From: Owenia fusiformis
Taxonomy: Eukaryota > Annelida > Polychaeta > Sabellida > Oweniidae
NCBI GenBank assembly: GCA_903813345.2
Contig: CAIIXF020000007.1
Span: 3,975,730 to 4,039,729 of the forward strand
Direction of reading: 5' to 3'
DNA length: 64,000 nt
How positions within the stretch are numbered: the stretch's first letter is position 1; every line of letters begins with the position of its first letter. This document shows, piece by piece, positions 23,901-38,900 of the stretch. Both the position numbers and the translations under genes were made by a program. The notes beneath the pieces are model-generated. The model was given only the letters and a program-made list of their open reading frames with translations, ran no database searches and had not been told where the DNA came from.

Positions 23901-26900
23901 TTAAACTTGCCACATATTAGTTGTCGAACACGATGTAATTGCGCTAATTCGACTGAAAAATCAGATTTGTTAAAATGTTTTTTCAAATGGACCCACTTCT
24001 CAAAGCATTCAAGACTTCCGTGAGATGATAGTATGTGGCTTGGAAAAGTCAATAATCTGAGCAGTTCCTCACATTGGCATGGTTCGTTCGGTGAACAATT
24101 TGCAAAATTTGAATACAATAATCAATACAATAATTTGATGGAAATATTATGATTTACCCCAGAAAATCAAGTACCATTTTGAAGCCAAGCAGCATTGCAA
24201 CGTAGTGGTGCAAGAATTTCTTAGATTAAGGTAAGGAGCTCTGAGAAAAAGCAAAAACAACAGATCCGTAGTTCATCAGAAGCTCAACTAAACCATTTTT
24301 TCTATGCTTGGTCATGCGTCTCTGGGGCAATAACAAATCTCAGATATATAAATAAAGCCCCAGAGATGCATTAATGTACCTAATAAATTGGTAGCACTAA
24401 AAAGACTTTGTTTTTGTAGTCCTTTGTATTTAGGTCCAAAACAGTATAATTTGCAGACAAGTTGAGCCTTTCGGTTAGACAGGAACTCAATCCATGCAGT
24501 GAAACATCTGAGGTTAGGGATAAGCTATTGATATTTGGGAGAAGTATTATTTCTGTGTTCGTATACTTTTCAGGTATCTGTTCTGCTGCTGTGGTCATGT
24601 GATCAACGTGTACAGTACACTAAGTGGGGAATGTGTGCGACAGTTACGAGGTCATACTGGTGTTGTCACCTCTGTTGTTGTCAACCCTCATAATAAGTTA
24701 CAGGTAAGCCGCTTTCATTTAAAAACTCATATACCTCAATCACATATATATTTATACATCATAGAGGTAGGAAGCTAATACTGTTTTTTTACTTACTTTT
24801 GCTGTTTATTTACATAAAAAATGAAATGACTTCAAATTGTTTTGAATTTTGATAGTTGAATGAACTTTTCGATGATTAAGAGATCACAGACATTGTTAGA
24901 AGCATTTCTGCTAAATTACATAGTTTCATGGAGCATAAACACACCTATAACTACGGGTTATCCTTTTAAAGAAATATGTTAATGAAGAGTTGGAAGCTAT
25001 TTAGGAAGAGACAAGTGGATCTAAAGATTTTATGCACATCCTATGCACCAAGGGAATTGTCTAGGAATAGTATTTTGTGTATTTGGTAGAGTTCCACCAA
25101 GATAGAATTTAGATAAATAGACACAAACTAATATTTTTAGTCAATTCAAAACAATCATAATTTATTTGAACTCTCATTTTATCTTGTACATTTCAAATTG
25201 GACTTCAGTGAATGTCTCATCACAGTCATAATCATTGAATTGGAGTTCACATTTTTATGGAAGATATTTTTCCAAGACATTGCCGTTTGATTTGACGAAA
25301 AATGCTTTTGGGCAGGACCCGCTCATAAATATAGTGGGACGATGATAATAGCAGCATGGAGCTGCCGTCCCATGGTATACCCAATTATGGGACATCCCAG
25401 ACACCTTCAATCTCCATAGCTTTCCCCGTATGTTGACTGGTTTTGGCTTTATGAAGAACCATCCTCCAGTTGTAGTTGTACCATCCCAATTATTCACAAA
25501 AAGATATTTTGCCGAACCTCCGAGTTGAGGGCAGTTGTTCACTTGCACTGCTTTCGATAAAGTTGTGGAGCGATATGGCGTTGAAGTAGTTGATGATGGT
25601 CGTGAGCAAATCCAATTTGTGGAAGACAAACGCTCGCAGACATAATTATCAACAGTTGTCACAAAGAGACCTCCTCCACTAACTCTTACACTATGTGCAG
25701 TTTTACCTGAATATATAAAGTACAAAATTAATATCAATAATACTGTTCCACAGCTGGATGACTCTAACTGCAGTTAGCTTCATTCAAGATGGTTGCCAAA
25801 TTTCTTTTGATTTCGATAAACTGCTGATTTCAGCTAAACTAAGTTGAATCTAGATTCCAAATATTTCGCTTTGCAAACTAATAACACTATGATAACAATC
25901 TCAGATAAATCCTCTAACAACCGCAATATGGGAGAATTTTAAAGAAAACGGCTTCAAAATTCCAAAATTCACATCACTTTGCCAAAGTGACCTTAATGTT
26001 TTTACCTTGCTCTAATGGCCGTAGTTTAATGACCTTGATGTTATGACCTTGGTGAAATAAACTTGTTAAAGTGACCATGCTATGGAGCCTGAACGATAGT
26101 AAAATTCCACTGTTGACACTTTGCCTATGAAAATTTGTGTTGTTATCAAATAACTGTACCAAACCAGAAAGTAAAAAGCATTGAATGTTCAAATATCATC
26201 AGGTGACTTTGGTACACTGCAATAAACTTAAAACCTTCCCTTTTTGTCATTATATTGCATCCACATAATCTAAATGTTAATGCGATGCAACCATATAAAT
26301 ATAAAAATAAAGATCTAAAGATATAATTAGAAGTTTTCAGTTTGAAAATTCATTTTTGACCTTGTCTTGTTTCCATATTTTATAAACTTCCAGTTTAGTT
26401 CTCAAAAATGATCAATTTCACATTCAAATGTGGCAAAATGGTGATTGAATTGTGTGAATTCATGTTTTACAATATACTCAACAGCAACAGAATGATGTAT
26501 ATCCATATTATCCATACAATATTTGCCAAAATTCCCCTAAAAATTGTCACCGACAACAACTTTTTGAATCTACTGTTGATAATTACCTTTAACTCATGTC
26601 ATATATGACTAATCTGTTTTTCGTTCAGGCCTTGTGCTATAATGACTTCGAGGTAATGACCTTGTTGGAGTAGCCTTGCTATAATAATTTTGCCGTTGTG
26701 ATCTTGGTACAATATCATTGCTATAATAACTTTGGATGACTTACCTGAGGGCTTCCCTACTAGATACCAGCTGGGTGTTCCTGGGTTAGCTGCGGTGATG
26801 TATCGGGAGTATACATAACCATTTCCTGCAACCAGGTATACTTGAATCTCCGTACATCCTGAGTCAGTACATGTATCAATAGCAGAGGGCCCAATCTATA

Positions 26901-29900
26901 AGTAACATGTCAATGATGTCATGATGGTCATTGTTTTGAAGGCCAAAGGATGGAGTCAGGGAGGAATATTTAAAAAGTATAAAACTAGCATATACATGTA
27001 TATCTTTTTTAAATATTATACAGAAATACAATAAAGTCACGATAAAGAAATAAAGTAGAATGAGCTTGACCAGAGCGAAGTTAAGAATTAGGTTGGGTCT
27101 AACTATAGAACAGTAATGCCTGAGTCACGTTTGCTCTGATTTTCAATCCGGCACCTGACTGATTGAGTATTTTGTTCAAAACTGAATGCAGTTACTTACA
27201 GAAGTGCCTGGGGGTGATCCATGATACCTCCACTGCCAGGAATTACTAGAATATGACCACCAGCGCTCATACAACTTAAAGTTAGTACCAACAACAAAAA
27301 CCCGACCTCCATGTATATTTTTACATGCACACATAGGCCGCAATGTTACAGCGTTTGGAGAGCCAGGTGCTTTTCCATGTATCGACCATTGCCAACCACT
27401 GCTCCAATATCTCTCAAACAAACGGCCATAGTTAGAAACTATGAAAAGTTTTCCATCATACATAACACATGGCTCAGATGCAAGATGCTCACCTGCTTGT
27501 AAGCCCCAGGGTTCCCAATGGTTGGCCCAAATCCATCCGCTCGAGTAGTATCGCTCCTGTAGATATTTATTTCCAACACCAAACAGTTTTGTTGACCAGC
27601 CTGACTTCATAGGAGCAAGTCCGGTAAATACTGGAGGTGTCCCATGGTTAGCTGTAACCCAACTCTCCCCATTGACATATGGTATTATCAGTGTAATACA
27701 CACTACTGGGCTCAAACACCACGACATGTTTGCTTCGTTTTGTGTTTGAACTGGTTAGTGAAGTTGTATTTGCTAAAGGAACTTTCTCATTAAGTGTCAT
27801 ATATCATACAGTACATCACTAGACAATATGAATAGCTAACTGTCAATAGTCAATATATGTATCGTTTGTTTTCTTTCATGCTCATTATTTTTAAGTGTGT
27901 TATTATTAGGAGGCCCCTTTATCATTTCAAACTAATTATTTTGTAAATCCAAGTCCAAAGTTTTCTGCAGGATTTTTTCTTTAATGGGTTCAAAATTCTC
28001 ATTTTCGCAATTCAGACCAAAATAGGTCAAAATATGCTAATTTTCCTGTTTTTCTCATTTTCAAGTAGGTGCATATAGATTTTCAGGTGAGTGCAAGCCT
28101 ATTTTAAAAATCTGAGGTGGGTTCTGCGCCTTGTTGCTTTAATGTTGGGGAGATCACTGAGTATATATATATACAAACTTTGTGATACAACATGCCAATG
28201 TGTTCTTTTGCTTTCAGCTCTACAGCAGCTCATTGGATTCTACTGTCATAGAATGGGACTACACAGATGGTGTAATTTTAAAGGTATTTATGAGAATGGA
28301 TTATGTGCAGAATCTCATTGAAGTGTTACTCCTGGTGTTATCCTTTTGGGAAATCTTACAAAACTCACAGGATGAGGTTTTGGGTTATCAAGGGTTTGAA
28401 ATGGCCTTAATTTGATAAATAGACTGAGCCACGTACAAGTTTGTAGGGATAGTGAGAAGCTGCCATCTGTTTGTTTGTCTGTCAATTAATTCTTGTGTCC
28501 AGGTGGTACCAATGGACAGATTTGGTTCAAATTGAAAAGGCTTATGCTTTATGGGTATTGCCTCTGGTTGAGAGAAATTTTCAATATTGTCCCTCAATTC
28601 ACATCCTCTGAACAAAGGCCTCCAGAACTTGTACCTCCTTCTTCCAAGAAGAAGGAAGGAACTTAGTGGATGATGTCTGGAGCCCTGTGTTTGGAGGATG
28701 CTCATTTCAAAATTCATTTTTCATAAAAATATTATCAAATACCTGTTTACAGATTTGGTTCAAATTTTATATACTGATGCTTAGGGACAAATGAGCTTTA
28801 CTAAAGAAGAAATATTCAAGATGTCTGCTCAGTTTAAAATGGCCACAATTTTTTACAAAAATTGTAATCTTTGATAACTCAAACACCATTTGACAGATTT
28901 GGTTCAAATTTTATATGCTAATGCCTAGGGACAAAGAGCTGTGCTCAAGATGAAATGTTCAAGATGGCCGCTGGATTTTGAAATGGCTGCCTTATTTCAT
29001 TAAAATATATTCTTATTGACTTCCATACCAATTGTCAGATTTGGTTCAGATTTTTTTGCTGATGCCTTGTTGACATTGGAATCTGGTGAAGAAATGCTGA
29101 ATTCAAAATGGTCATTTCTCAGGAAAATTATGATTTTTCTCATAACACAAAAACAGTAAGTTACCATATTTGGTTCAAATTTTGATAATTTCTAATATCA
29201 TAAGACCTTTGCTTGAGAAAGAATTTAGATATGGTGACATTTTACTTAATAAAATATGCTTCCTTCAATGGGATTGGCTACTTTCCAGAGTTGCTGTTTT
29301 CTATGGAATACTAAACTTTCCATTGCTCACACCCAGTCACCTGAAGAAATGAACGGAGGGGGGCAAATCTGGAAGAGTTATTTTTTCAAGAGAAACTTTA
29401 CAATTGAATTGCTAAATGATAGTAAACGAATAGGTACAGTACACGGGGAAATGTGTCTTCTACTATTTTTTTTGAACTGATGGAATTGTAAGGTACAAGA
29501 TCTATTAAAAAAGGCGCAGTGTCACCAACATGGAAATGTCAATGTTTTTGCTATAAATCAAGCAACAATGGTCTGCCCGACCTGTAATAAATAAATATAA
29601 GTAGTCTTTTCATGACAAAATTACTGTCATTGGTGATTTTTTGAAATAAGTTTTCAAGTGTTAGATAAAGCATAATTGAAACTGAACAAAGGGGGATGGG
29701 AGTGAATGGAGGGGGGAGTAATATGTCTTTGAGGTGGAAGAAATTTCTGCGAATTTGTGTATTTGAAAAATGAATTCAGTTACTCAGTAACAACTTTATG
29801 TTACAACTCTGGAAAGCGAAAAATAGGGATTTTCGATTATTTTTTCTATAATGTATTGTAACGTGTTTTACAAAACCAACAATGAAAATAGTTTTGTGAT

Positions 29901-32900
29901 TATAACTTCACTTACAAGTACATGTATTTATTACAGGTTGTGTAGACCCGTGTTGTTTGATTTTTTGCAAAAACATTGGCATTTGCACATTGGCGACACT
30001 GCACCTTTTTATCCCATCGAACGAAGTTCGGAGGGATATAGAGAACGCCTCCGTCTGTCCGTACGTACGTCCGTCCGTCCGTCAGTCCGGCCGTCCGTCC
30101 GTCCGGGCAATAACTCAAATACCGTTGGCCCGATTTTGTTCATATTTTGTACACATATACCCTATGGGGGTAGAAGTTCTGCTCGAAAGCTGATTTTCAA
30201 AATGGCGGCTCTTTTAAAAATGGTGGCCATTTTAGTGCCAATTTTACAGTAATTTAGGTGCAATATGTAAAACTGTTATAGGAATTAGTTTTAAATGTAA
30301 AAAAATTATATAGGACATTAATAAAGCTAGAAATGTAGATATTAAAGAAGCACATGGCAGCCATCTTGAAAAATGGCGGCCTTTACTCCTTATTTTACAA
30401 TTTTTGCTGTAACTCGAAAAGTAGTGGAGCAATTTTGTTCATATTTGGTATGTGAATACTATAAGCATGGCACACTGTCTAATGACACTGTCTAATGGTA
30501 GAAGGTGGCCATTTTGAAAAATGGCCGCCATTTTAACGTATTTTACTATAATTCGAAAAGTGGTGGAGCGATTTTGTGCATATTTGGTATGTGAATACTA
30601 TAAGCATGGCACACTGTCTAATGACACTGTCTAATGGTAGAAGGTGGCCTTTACTCCTTATTTTACGATTTTTGCTGTAACTCGAAAAGTAGTGGAGCAA
30701 TTTTGTTCATATTTGGTATGTGAATACTATAAGCATGGCACACTGTCTAATAACACTTTTGGTAGAAGGCGGCCGTTTTGAAAAATGGCCGCTATTTTAA
30801 CGTATTTTACTATAATTCGAAAAGTGGTGGAGCGATTTTGTTCATATTTGGTATGTGAATACTATAAGCATGGCACACTGTCTAATGACACTGTCTAATG
30901 GTAGAAGGTGGCCATTTTGAAAAATGGCTGCCATTTGTGCTATATACTTTGTTTGTAAATATGCCAGCCATGGCTGTTCGATGAGATTTGCTACGCTTTG
31001 GCGTTGCCGTTGTTCTGGTTTAATAGATTTTTTATCTTAGAACTCCATCAGTTCAAAACTTTCTACCAAAAATCAGCTACTCCCCCTCTGTTCATTTCTT
31101 CTGATCACCGGGCGTGTTGCTTATGAACCCCGAGTTATGAACAATAAGTTCTGTAAATTATAGTCATTTCAAATAATAAGATGAATGGTGTTTGCAACTA
31201 GAATGGTAAATGAACAAAGTTCAATTTAAGACTCCAGATTGATTTGACCTAGATAGCTATAATAATAGTAATAAGCTGATTAGGTAACTGAGTAAGTAAC
31301 TAAGGCCATATGAAGTAGATTCTTTGTTTTGCATCCTGGCAAAAACCAAATCATGCAAGGGTACAAGGAAAACAAACACAAACTCAAGAAAAAACACAAG
31401 CTTGTTTGCCGAGAAATGTATACATTTTATGGGCATAAAGAGGGATGACATACCAATTTGCATTGATTACAAACACATATCTATACAATTTATACAATAG
31501 ATTTAAAGATAGCTATTATTCACGGGTAAGAAATAAGAAAATACACAATGTATGCCAAGGTAATCAATTACACTGTCAATTTTGATGCACATCAAATTAT
31601 CCGCCATTTCATCTGATTTTGATTGAACGAAACGCGGTGGCACTTTCAGACCCTTGTGATTGCTATTTGGATGTGTTTGTTTTTTCTGATTTACTCAAAA
31701 TCATGCAAGCAAGGGGACGCAAAACAAAGAATCTACTTTTTATGGCCTAAGTATGTAGCTGAGTAAGAAGCTGGTAGCTTAGAAGTTAGCTGATCATGTT
31801 CGCGCCATTGACTTAACATAGGGATATCATCATATTGACTTTTCGAGACTTCAGAACTTGGTTTGTGGATTCAGATTTCTGAGAAAATTTTACCCTTGTG
31901 GCATAACTCACACATAAAATTTGGAAAACTTTTTATTTTGACCTACTTTTCGGACACCATATCTCAAAAGGGGGTTAAAATACTTTGTGACAGCAAAAAG
32001 CTAACACTATTAGCATTCTCTTGGCTACATCACGTATACACAATTTCGAAGAATATAATTAAAGTGGAGTGTTAGATTTGCAAAAATAAGGAAAAACTAT
32101 GAATTTGACATAGATTTTGACCTAGGCATTTTGTGTCCAAATTTTAAAACTAAGTCGTATTTGAGGTCCCCTTCTTTTATAGACTTTCATAATGTTTAGC
32201 TGTATGCAGTCTATATCTCATGCTCATATTTTACACTTCAAAAAAATCTTTTGTCCCATTGACTTAACACAGGGCACCAAAAGCGATTTTTGATTTTTCA
32301 AAACGTCTGAACCGGAAGTCAGATCGAACTTTGGTTTGCAGATTCAGATTCTTGAGAAAATACTATACTGAGTTGATAACCCACAAGTTCTTGAACAAGA
32401 ACAAGAACTTTTTGTTTTGACCTACTTTCCGGACGCCAAAACTCAAAACTCAAAAAGTAATCAAAAAATGGATGAAACACAGTCGAATCGTCTTTTTATT
32501 GGCTACACGTTAAAACAGAGATTTTGACCTAGATAAATATTTGACCTAATTTCCCAGAAACTAGGTCTCATACCCTAATTGACCATGTAAGTAGATTTAA
32601 GTAAGTTCTTCTAGTTACTGAGAAAACATTACAAGAAAGAAAGAATAACTTTATATGTAAATTGAACAAGTTCAATTGAACAAGTTCAATTTAAGACTTC
32701 AGATGTCAAACTTTGAGTCATCTGAGGTGAGTCATCCAGAATAAGCTGTGTCATCCAGAATAAGCTGTGTCATCCAAAAAAGCTGACTCAACCAAAATAT
32801 AGACATTTAGACAATTCTTAGTTATGCATTCTTTGACTCCATTGACATTCACCATATCAACATTTCGAGATTTCAAACCGCCATAACTTCCAAACCTGAA

Positions 32901-35900
32901 GCTGGATGGGAATTTGGTTTGCATATTTGGATTTCTGAGAAAATAGTACCCTTAATTCATAACTCACACATTAATTTTAATTTTGTCCTTATTTTCAGAC
33001 ACCATATCTCGAAAATGGGTCAAAATACTTTATGATGGCAAAAAGCTACACTATAGCATACTCTTTGCTTTCTGTAAACCAAATTTACAGAAAACCTGAA
33101 TCGCAAAAATAAGGAAAAACTATAAATTTGACCTAGATTTTGACCTAGACATTTTGATGTCCAAATTTTGAAGCTAGGTAGCTTTTGAGGTCCCCTTATT
33201 TTATAGGCTTTCATTATTATGTTAAGCTGTACTCAGTCTATATCTTGTAATTATCCCATCGAACGAAGTTCGGAGGGATATAGGGAACGCCTCCATCCGT
33301 CCGTCCGTCCGTACGTCCATCCGTCCGTCCGGGCAATAACTCAAATACCGTTGGCCCGATTTTGTTCATATTTTGTACACATATACCCTATGGGGATAGA
33401 AGTTCTGCTCGAAAGCCGATTTTCAAAATAGCCGCTCATTTAAAAATGGCGGCCATTTTAGTGCAGATTTTTTCTGTAATTTAGGTGCAATATGTAAAAC
33501 TGTAATAGCAATATGTTTTAAATGTAAAAAAATTATATAGGACATTGATAAAGCTAGAAATGTAGATATTAAAGAAGCACATGGCAGCCATCTTGAAAAA
33601 TGGCGGCCTTTACTCGTTATTTTACGATTTTTGCTGTAACTCAAGAAGTAGTGGAGCGATTTTGTTCATTTTTGGTTTGTGAATACTATAAGCATGGCTC
33701 ACTGTCTAATAACACTTTTGGTAGCAGGCGGCCATTTTGAAAAATGGCCGCCATTTTAACATATTTAACGATAACTCAAAAAGTAGTGGAGCGATTTTGT
33801 TCAGGCACTCTCTGTCCTGATATTGAACTTGGTCCCAACATCCACATCCACATCAAATCATATATGGTTTGTGAATACTATAAGCATGGCACACTGTCTA
33901 ATAACACTTTTGGTAGAAGGCGGCCATTTTCAAAAATGGCCGCCATTTTAACGTATTTTACCTTAACTCGAAAAGTAGTGGAGCGATTTTGTTCATATTT
34001 GGTATGTGAATAATATAAGCATGGCAAACTGTCTAATGACACTTTTGGTAGAAGGTGGCCATTTTGAAAAATGGCTTCCATTTTAACGTATTTTACTATA
34101 ACGTGAAAAGTGGTGGAGCGATATTGTTCATATTTGGTATGTGAATATTATAAGCATGGTACTGTCTAATGACACTTTTGGTAGAAGGTGACCATTTTGA
34201 AAAATGGCCACCATTTTAAAGTATTTTACTATAACTCGAAAAGTAGTGGAGCGATTTTGTTCATATTTGGTTGTGAATTAAAACGTATTTTACTCAGCCT
34301 TTACTTGTTATTTTACAATTTTTGCTGTAACTTGAAAAGTAGTGGAGCGATTTAGTTCATATTTGGTATGTGAATACTATAAGCATGGCACACTGTCTAA
34401 TGACACTTTTGGTAGAAGGCGGCCATTTTGAAAAATGGCCACCATTTTAAAGTATTTTACTATAACTCGAAAAGTAGTGGAGCGATTTTGTTCATATTTG
34501 GTTGTGAATGCTAGAAAAAAAGCATATTACTTCTGATGACAACTTTGCTAGTGAGCAACCATTTTGAAAATGGTGGCCTTTCTTATGTGTGTTATTTTAT
34601 GATATTTGCTATATATTTCGTTTGTAAAAATGCCAGCCATTTCTGTTCGATGGGATTCGCTACGCTTTGGCGTTGCCGTTGTTCTGGTTTACACTTAAAA
34701 AAAACTTTGTTCCCAATGACATAACATGGGGCACCAAATTTAGCGATTTTTTAGCTTTCAAAATGCCATAACTTCCGAACTGAAAGTCGGATCAAAATTA
34801 TGGTTTGCAGATTCGGATTCCTGAGAAGATTCTACATACATTTCATAACTCTAATGTTCAATTTGGCGGACTTTTTGTTGTGACCTACTTTTTGGGCGTC
34901 ATATCTCAAAATAGGTAAGAGTAATCAAAAATTGATTTGCCTTTCGGAATTTTTTTCCCAAGGAACATGATGAAAAGAATTGGGAGCCAAAATATTGAAG
35001 GGCGACTGAGAAAAGTGCTAAAATAATGAAACTCAAGATTTGACCTAGTTCTTGACCTTTGACCAAGATAAAAATTTGACCTAATTTCCCAGAAAGCCAG
35101 ACACATTAGCCATTTAACCATGTAAGTTGGTTTAAGTAAGCTGTGTTATAGTTGGCGAGAAAATTGGTGATGAGGAAGAAAAAAGAAAGAATAATAAAGA
35201 AAACAGGCAAAAGCAATAGATTCCAGATTTGTAATCTGGAGTCTAATAATAATAAAAAACTGGCAAAAGCAATAGACTATAAATATAAAACAATACATTT
35301 GATTACATATGACCCATGACTAAGTTTGCAAATTAATCATTGATTTGATCTAAAAAGAAACTTAATATGGATTTTTTCTAGTCCAAACATTACATTTGAC
35401 TCATTTGAAAAACAAAGGCATTAGTTCTATGATTTATGACAAAAGTACTTGATCTTCCTGTTTGTTGCAAAATCAGTTCAATTGCTTTTATTAACTCTGT
35501 TGACAGACCTAACTTTGCTTGTGGCAGCTCTCAAACCAGGATCTTTGGGATAAACTTGCTGAATTAGAACCTTCTCTCAATAATAATCTTCCCCAGTATG
35601 ATTTTATCTCCATTTTGAAAACAGGAAGCCCTAACTTAAGCATAGATATAAACTCAAAAGCCATTTCACTGATAGTTGACTTCATTATAGACAATAGCTA
35701 ATTCCCTCCCGCATGTCTCTCTCTCTGGTATCCTGTTGTCTTGTCGCACTTGCTCCGGTCCAGGCCCTGTCTGCCTGTCACCCCCCCCTGCCTCTCACCA
35801 TTTCTATATAATGCCCCCTGGCGATTTAGGGATGCTATTATAATTATCCCATCGAACGAAGTTCAGAAGGATAAAGGGAACGCGTCCGTCCGTCTGTCCA

Positions 35901-38900
35901 TCCGTCTGTATATATGCCCAGTCACACGCCTGAGGAACTTTTTCTTTTTTTTTTTTTTTTTTTTTTATTCTGTATAAAAAGTTGTACAAATACAATATTG
36001 TAGAAAAAAAACATACAGTAGTTGCATATGCTATAATATCGTATTTATATATAATATTAGCCTTATTTGGCATAGTAGTTTTGATAAAAAGAGTAAGGGA
36101 AGGGGGGGGGCAGGGGAAAAGGCAAGAGGGGGACTTTTTATGATTTTCTGCTCGATGGTTTGAGCTTGGTGAGGGGGTTTTTATGTTCCCAGTGTGTATT
36201 TTACTATGTTATGAAATGTTTGAGTTTCAACCATTGCTGTTCCATAAGTTCAGGTTTTTTTCTTCTTTGGCTGATGCTTTCTTCTATTTTTTTCTCTGTT
36301 TTTAGGAAGTTTTGCCAGCCTATCATATTAGGTCTCCTTATTTTCCTTTTACATGTGTTTAGGAATATCTTTTGTTTCAGGAATAGATGTTCGTTTTCTG
36401 TTTTTCCATCTCCGAAAAGGAATTTTTCAATCGTGGGTACATCTTCGTCAAGTTGGTTGAAAGATGTTATTAGGAAGTCTTGTACGGCCTCACAATGGTA
36501 TATTCCATGTTCTAAAGTATCTATGTCACTACGGCATAGACTGCATATATCAGTGTTATAGCCGTCTATGTTCATTTGTTTTAGTTGTTTGTTATAGTAT
36601 AGTATCCGGAAGAATATTTTTATTTGGAAATATTTCTCTTTTGTCCTGAGAATATTTTTTCTATTTTTGTGGATTTTGGCCCACATCAATGGATTTTGTA
36701 GTTGCAGTTTGTTTTGCCACTTATCTTCCATCTTCTTTGGCAGTTTCACAGCATTGTTCTTTTTTAGTAAAATCTTGTAAACTTCTTTATTGTTTGTCTT
36801 TTTTAACCATTCTGTGTTAATTGTGACATTCGGATTCTCGGTTTCTTCTTCATTTTCTCTTGGGTGTCTTAATTTTCTTTTCCAATTTTGGGGGATGGCT
36901 GTAATTATACTGTTATATTTCAAAGTATTCCTTTGGTTCATAACAATATCATATTTATGGCCTAATTCTGCTGCTGTGAGGAATCGATTTTCGTCCTGGA
37001 TGTCTTTTATAAATTCAATACCTTTTTGTATCCATACTTCGTTTTTCATGATTTCTCCATTGATTTTTATCTGTTCATTGTGCCATAATGATTGTTGCTC
37101 TGGGTTTCTCGTATCCGGAATTGTTTGATATTTTAGACTGCACCAATTTTTGTAGACTGTCTTCAGGTACCTTAAGTCTAAAACATTTATTTTGTCACTA
37201 TTTTTTGAAAGGTTCAAAGCCCATACTTCTCCCTGCGTCAGGTTCTTCAGGTAGTAGTTCCATATCTTCTTCCATTTGCCACTATATGTAGGGTCTATAT
37301 ATTTCTTTATCCATTTGATGCTTAGGTTTTTTACGTATGATTGTAAGTGGAGCATGTTTAGGCCACCTCTCTCTTGTTCGTTCATCATTATCTTTCTTCC
37401 AATTTTGTCTGGCTTCTCATCCCATATAAAGTTGAAAAACATGTTTTCTATTTCTTTGGTAAAATCATCTGTTGGTGTGAGCACTGTACATAGATATGTC
37501 AGCTGAGATACGAGGAGTGATTTTATCATTATTATTTTTCCTAGAGGTGTGATGTTTCTACTTTTCCATGCTCTAATAAGTCCTTGAATTTTGTTTCTTT
37601 TCTCTGGGAAATTTAAACTGTTTATGTCTCTTCCATCTAAAGGAATGGTTATACCAAGGACTTTTATATCTTTATCTTGGTATTTTAGCCCTGATGCCAT
37701 GCTTTCATCTCTTACTTGTTGCTGTAATAGTGCATTTTCTCTGCCTATCACGGCTTCTTCTGTTTTGTGGAGATTGATGTTCAGTCCTGAGATTTCTCCA
37801 AAATTTCTGAACTTTTTAATTACTTTTTTCGCGGATGCAATATTTCTTACAAAGACTGATGTATCATCGGCGTATTGTGAGATCTTTACTTCTCCATCTG
37901 GTATTTGTATGCCTTCAATTTCTTCATCTCTTCTGATTGATTCACTCAATATTTCGGCACATAGAATAAATAAATACGGACTTAGGGGGCATCCCTGTCG
38001 TACTCCTCTGTTCAGGTTAAAGTAGCGTGATGTATACCCGTTATTTATTACTGAGCTTTTTGCATCGTTGTATATGGTTTTGATCCATTTTCTAAAGTCT
38101 GGTCCAAAATTGAAGTAATCTAGCGTCCGATCAATAAATTTCCATTCCACTGTGTCAAAAGCTTTTTCAAAGTCGATGAAAAGCATTATGCCAGATTCAT
38201 TGTTTGATTTAAGGTGTTCCATACAGTCTATTATGAGTCTAATATTTTCTGATATATTTCTCCCTTTAATAAAACCTGTTTGGTCTTCGTTAATTATTTT
38301 TGTTAAATGGGCTTTCATTCTTTCTGCTAGTCATCCTGTATCTATTTTGTAGTCTGTGTTTAGCAGTGATATTGGTCGCCAATTTAATAGGCGTAGAATG
38401 TCACGGTCTTTTTTAGGTAGTTGGGTTATAATGCTTCTTTTTTGTTCGGTTGACAATTCTTCTTTATCTAATGCTTCCTTGTAGCTTTTTACCAGTATTG
38501 GCACAACTGGTTCTTGGAAACATCTATAAAATTCGCTTGTTAAGCCGTCGCTACCTGGTGACTTCCCGGTCTTCAGGGACTTGATCTGTGTTGTTATTTC
38601 TTCTAAGGTAATATAGCCCTCGCAGCTCTGTTTTTCCTCTTCTGTGAGACTGGTGATTGATTTTATAGCAGGGAAGAATGTTTCTGAGTGCTGCCTAATG
38701 TTTGGGAGCCTGCTTCTGTACAGTTCTTCATAGAACCTTGCACTTTCTTTCCTTATTTGTTCAGGATCATTAAGTTCCCTGCCATCGTCTGTATTCAGTT
38801 GTGTGATGTTCTTTTTTGCAAAATTTCTTTTTTCTAACTTCAGGAAGTAACTAGATTGTTTTTCACCTTCTTCCGCCCATCTTATTTTTGCTCGAAGTAT

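Noticed and set aside
29851-30252. 133-codon frame with SVRPSVRPSVR
   Set aside because: Translation of the CCGT-type tract and the Helitron 5' end; the same occurs in other copies and in antisense.
35519-35701. Possible small gene or LINE tail
   Set aside because: Only 60 codons with weak resemblance; not enough to call a coding feature, so it is only described as part of the stretch.
36160-38352. Several plus-strand open frames up to 144 codons
   Set aside because: They are antisense to the LINE reverse transcriptase; hydrophobic, Phe/Ser-rich shadows without their own domains.
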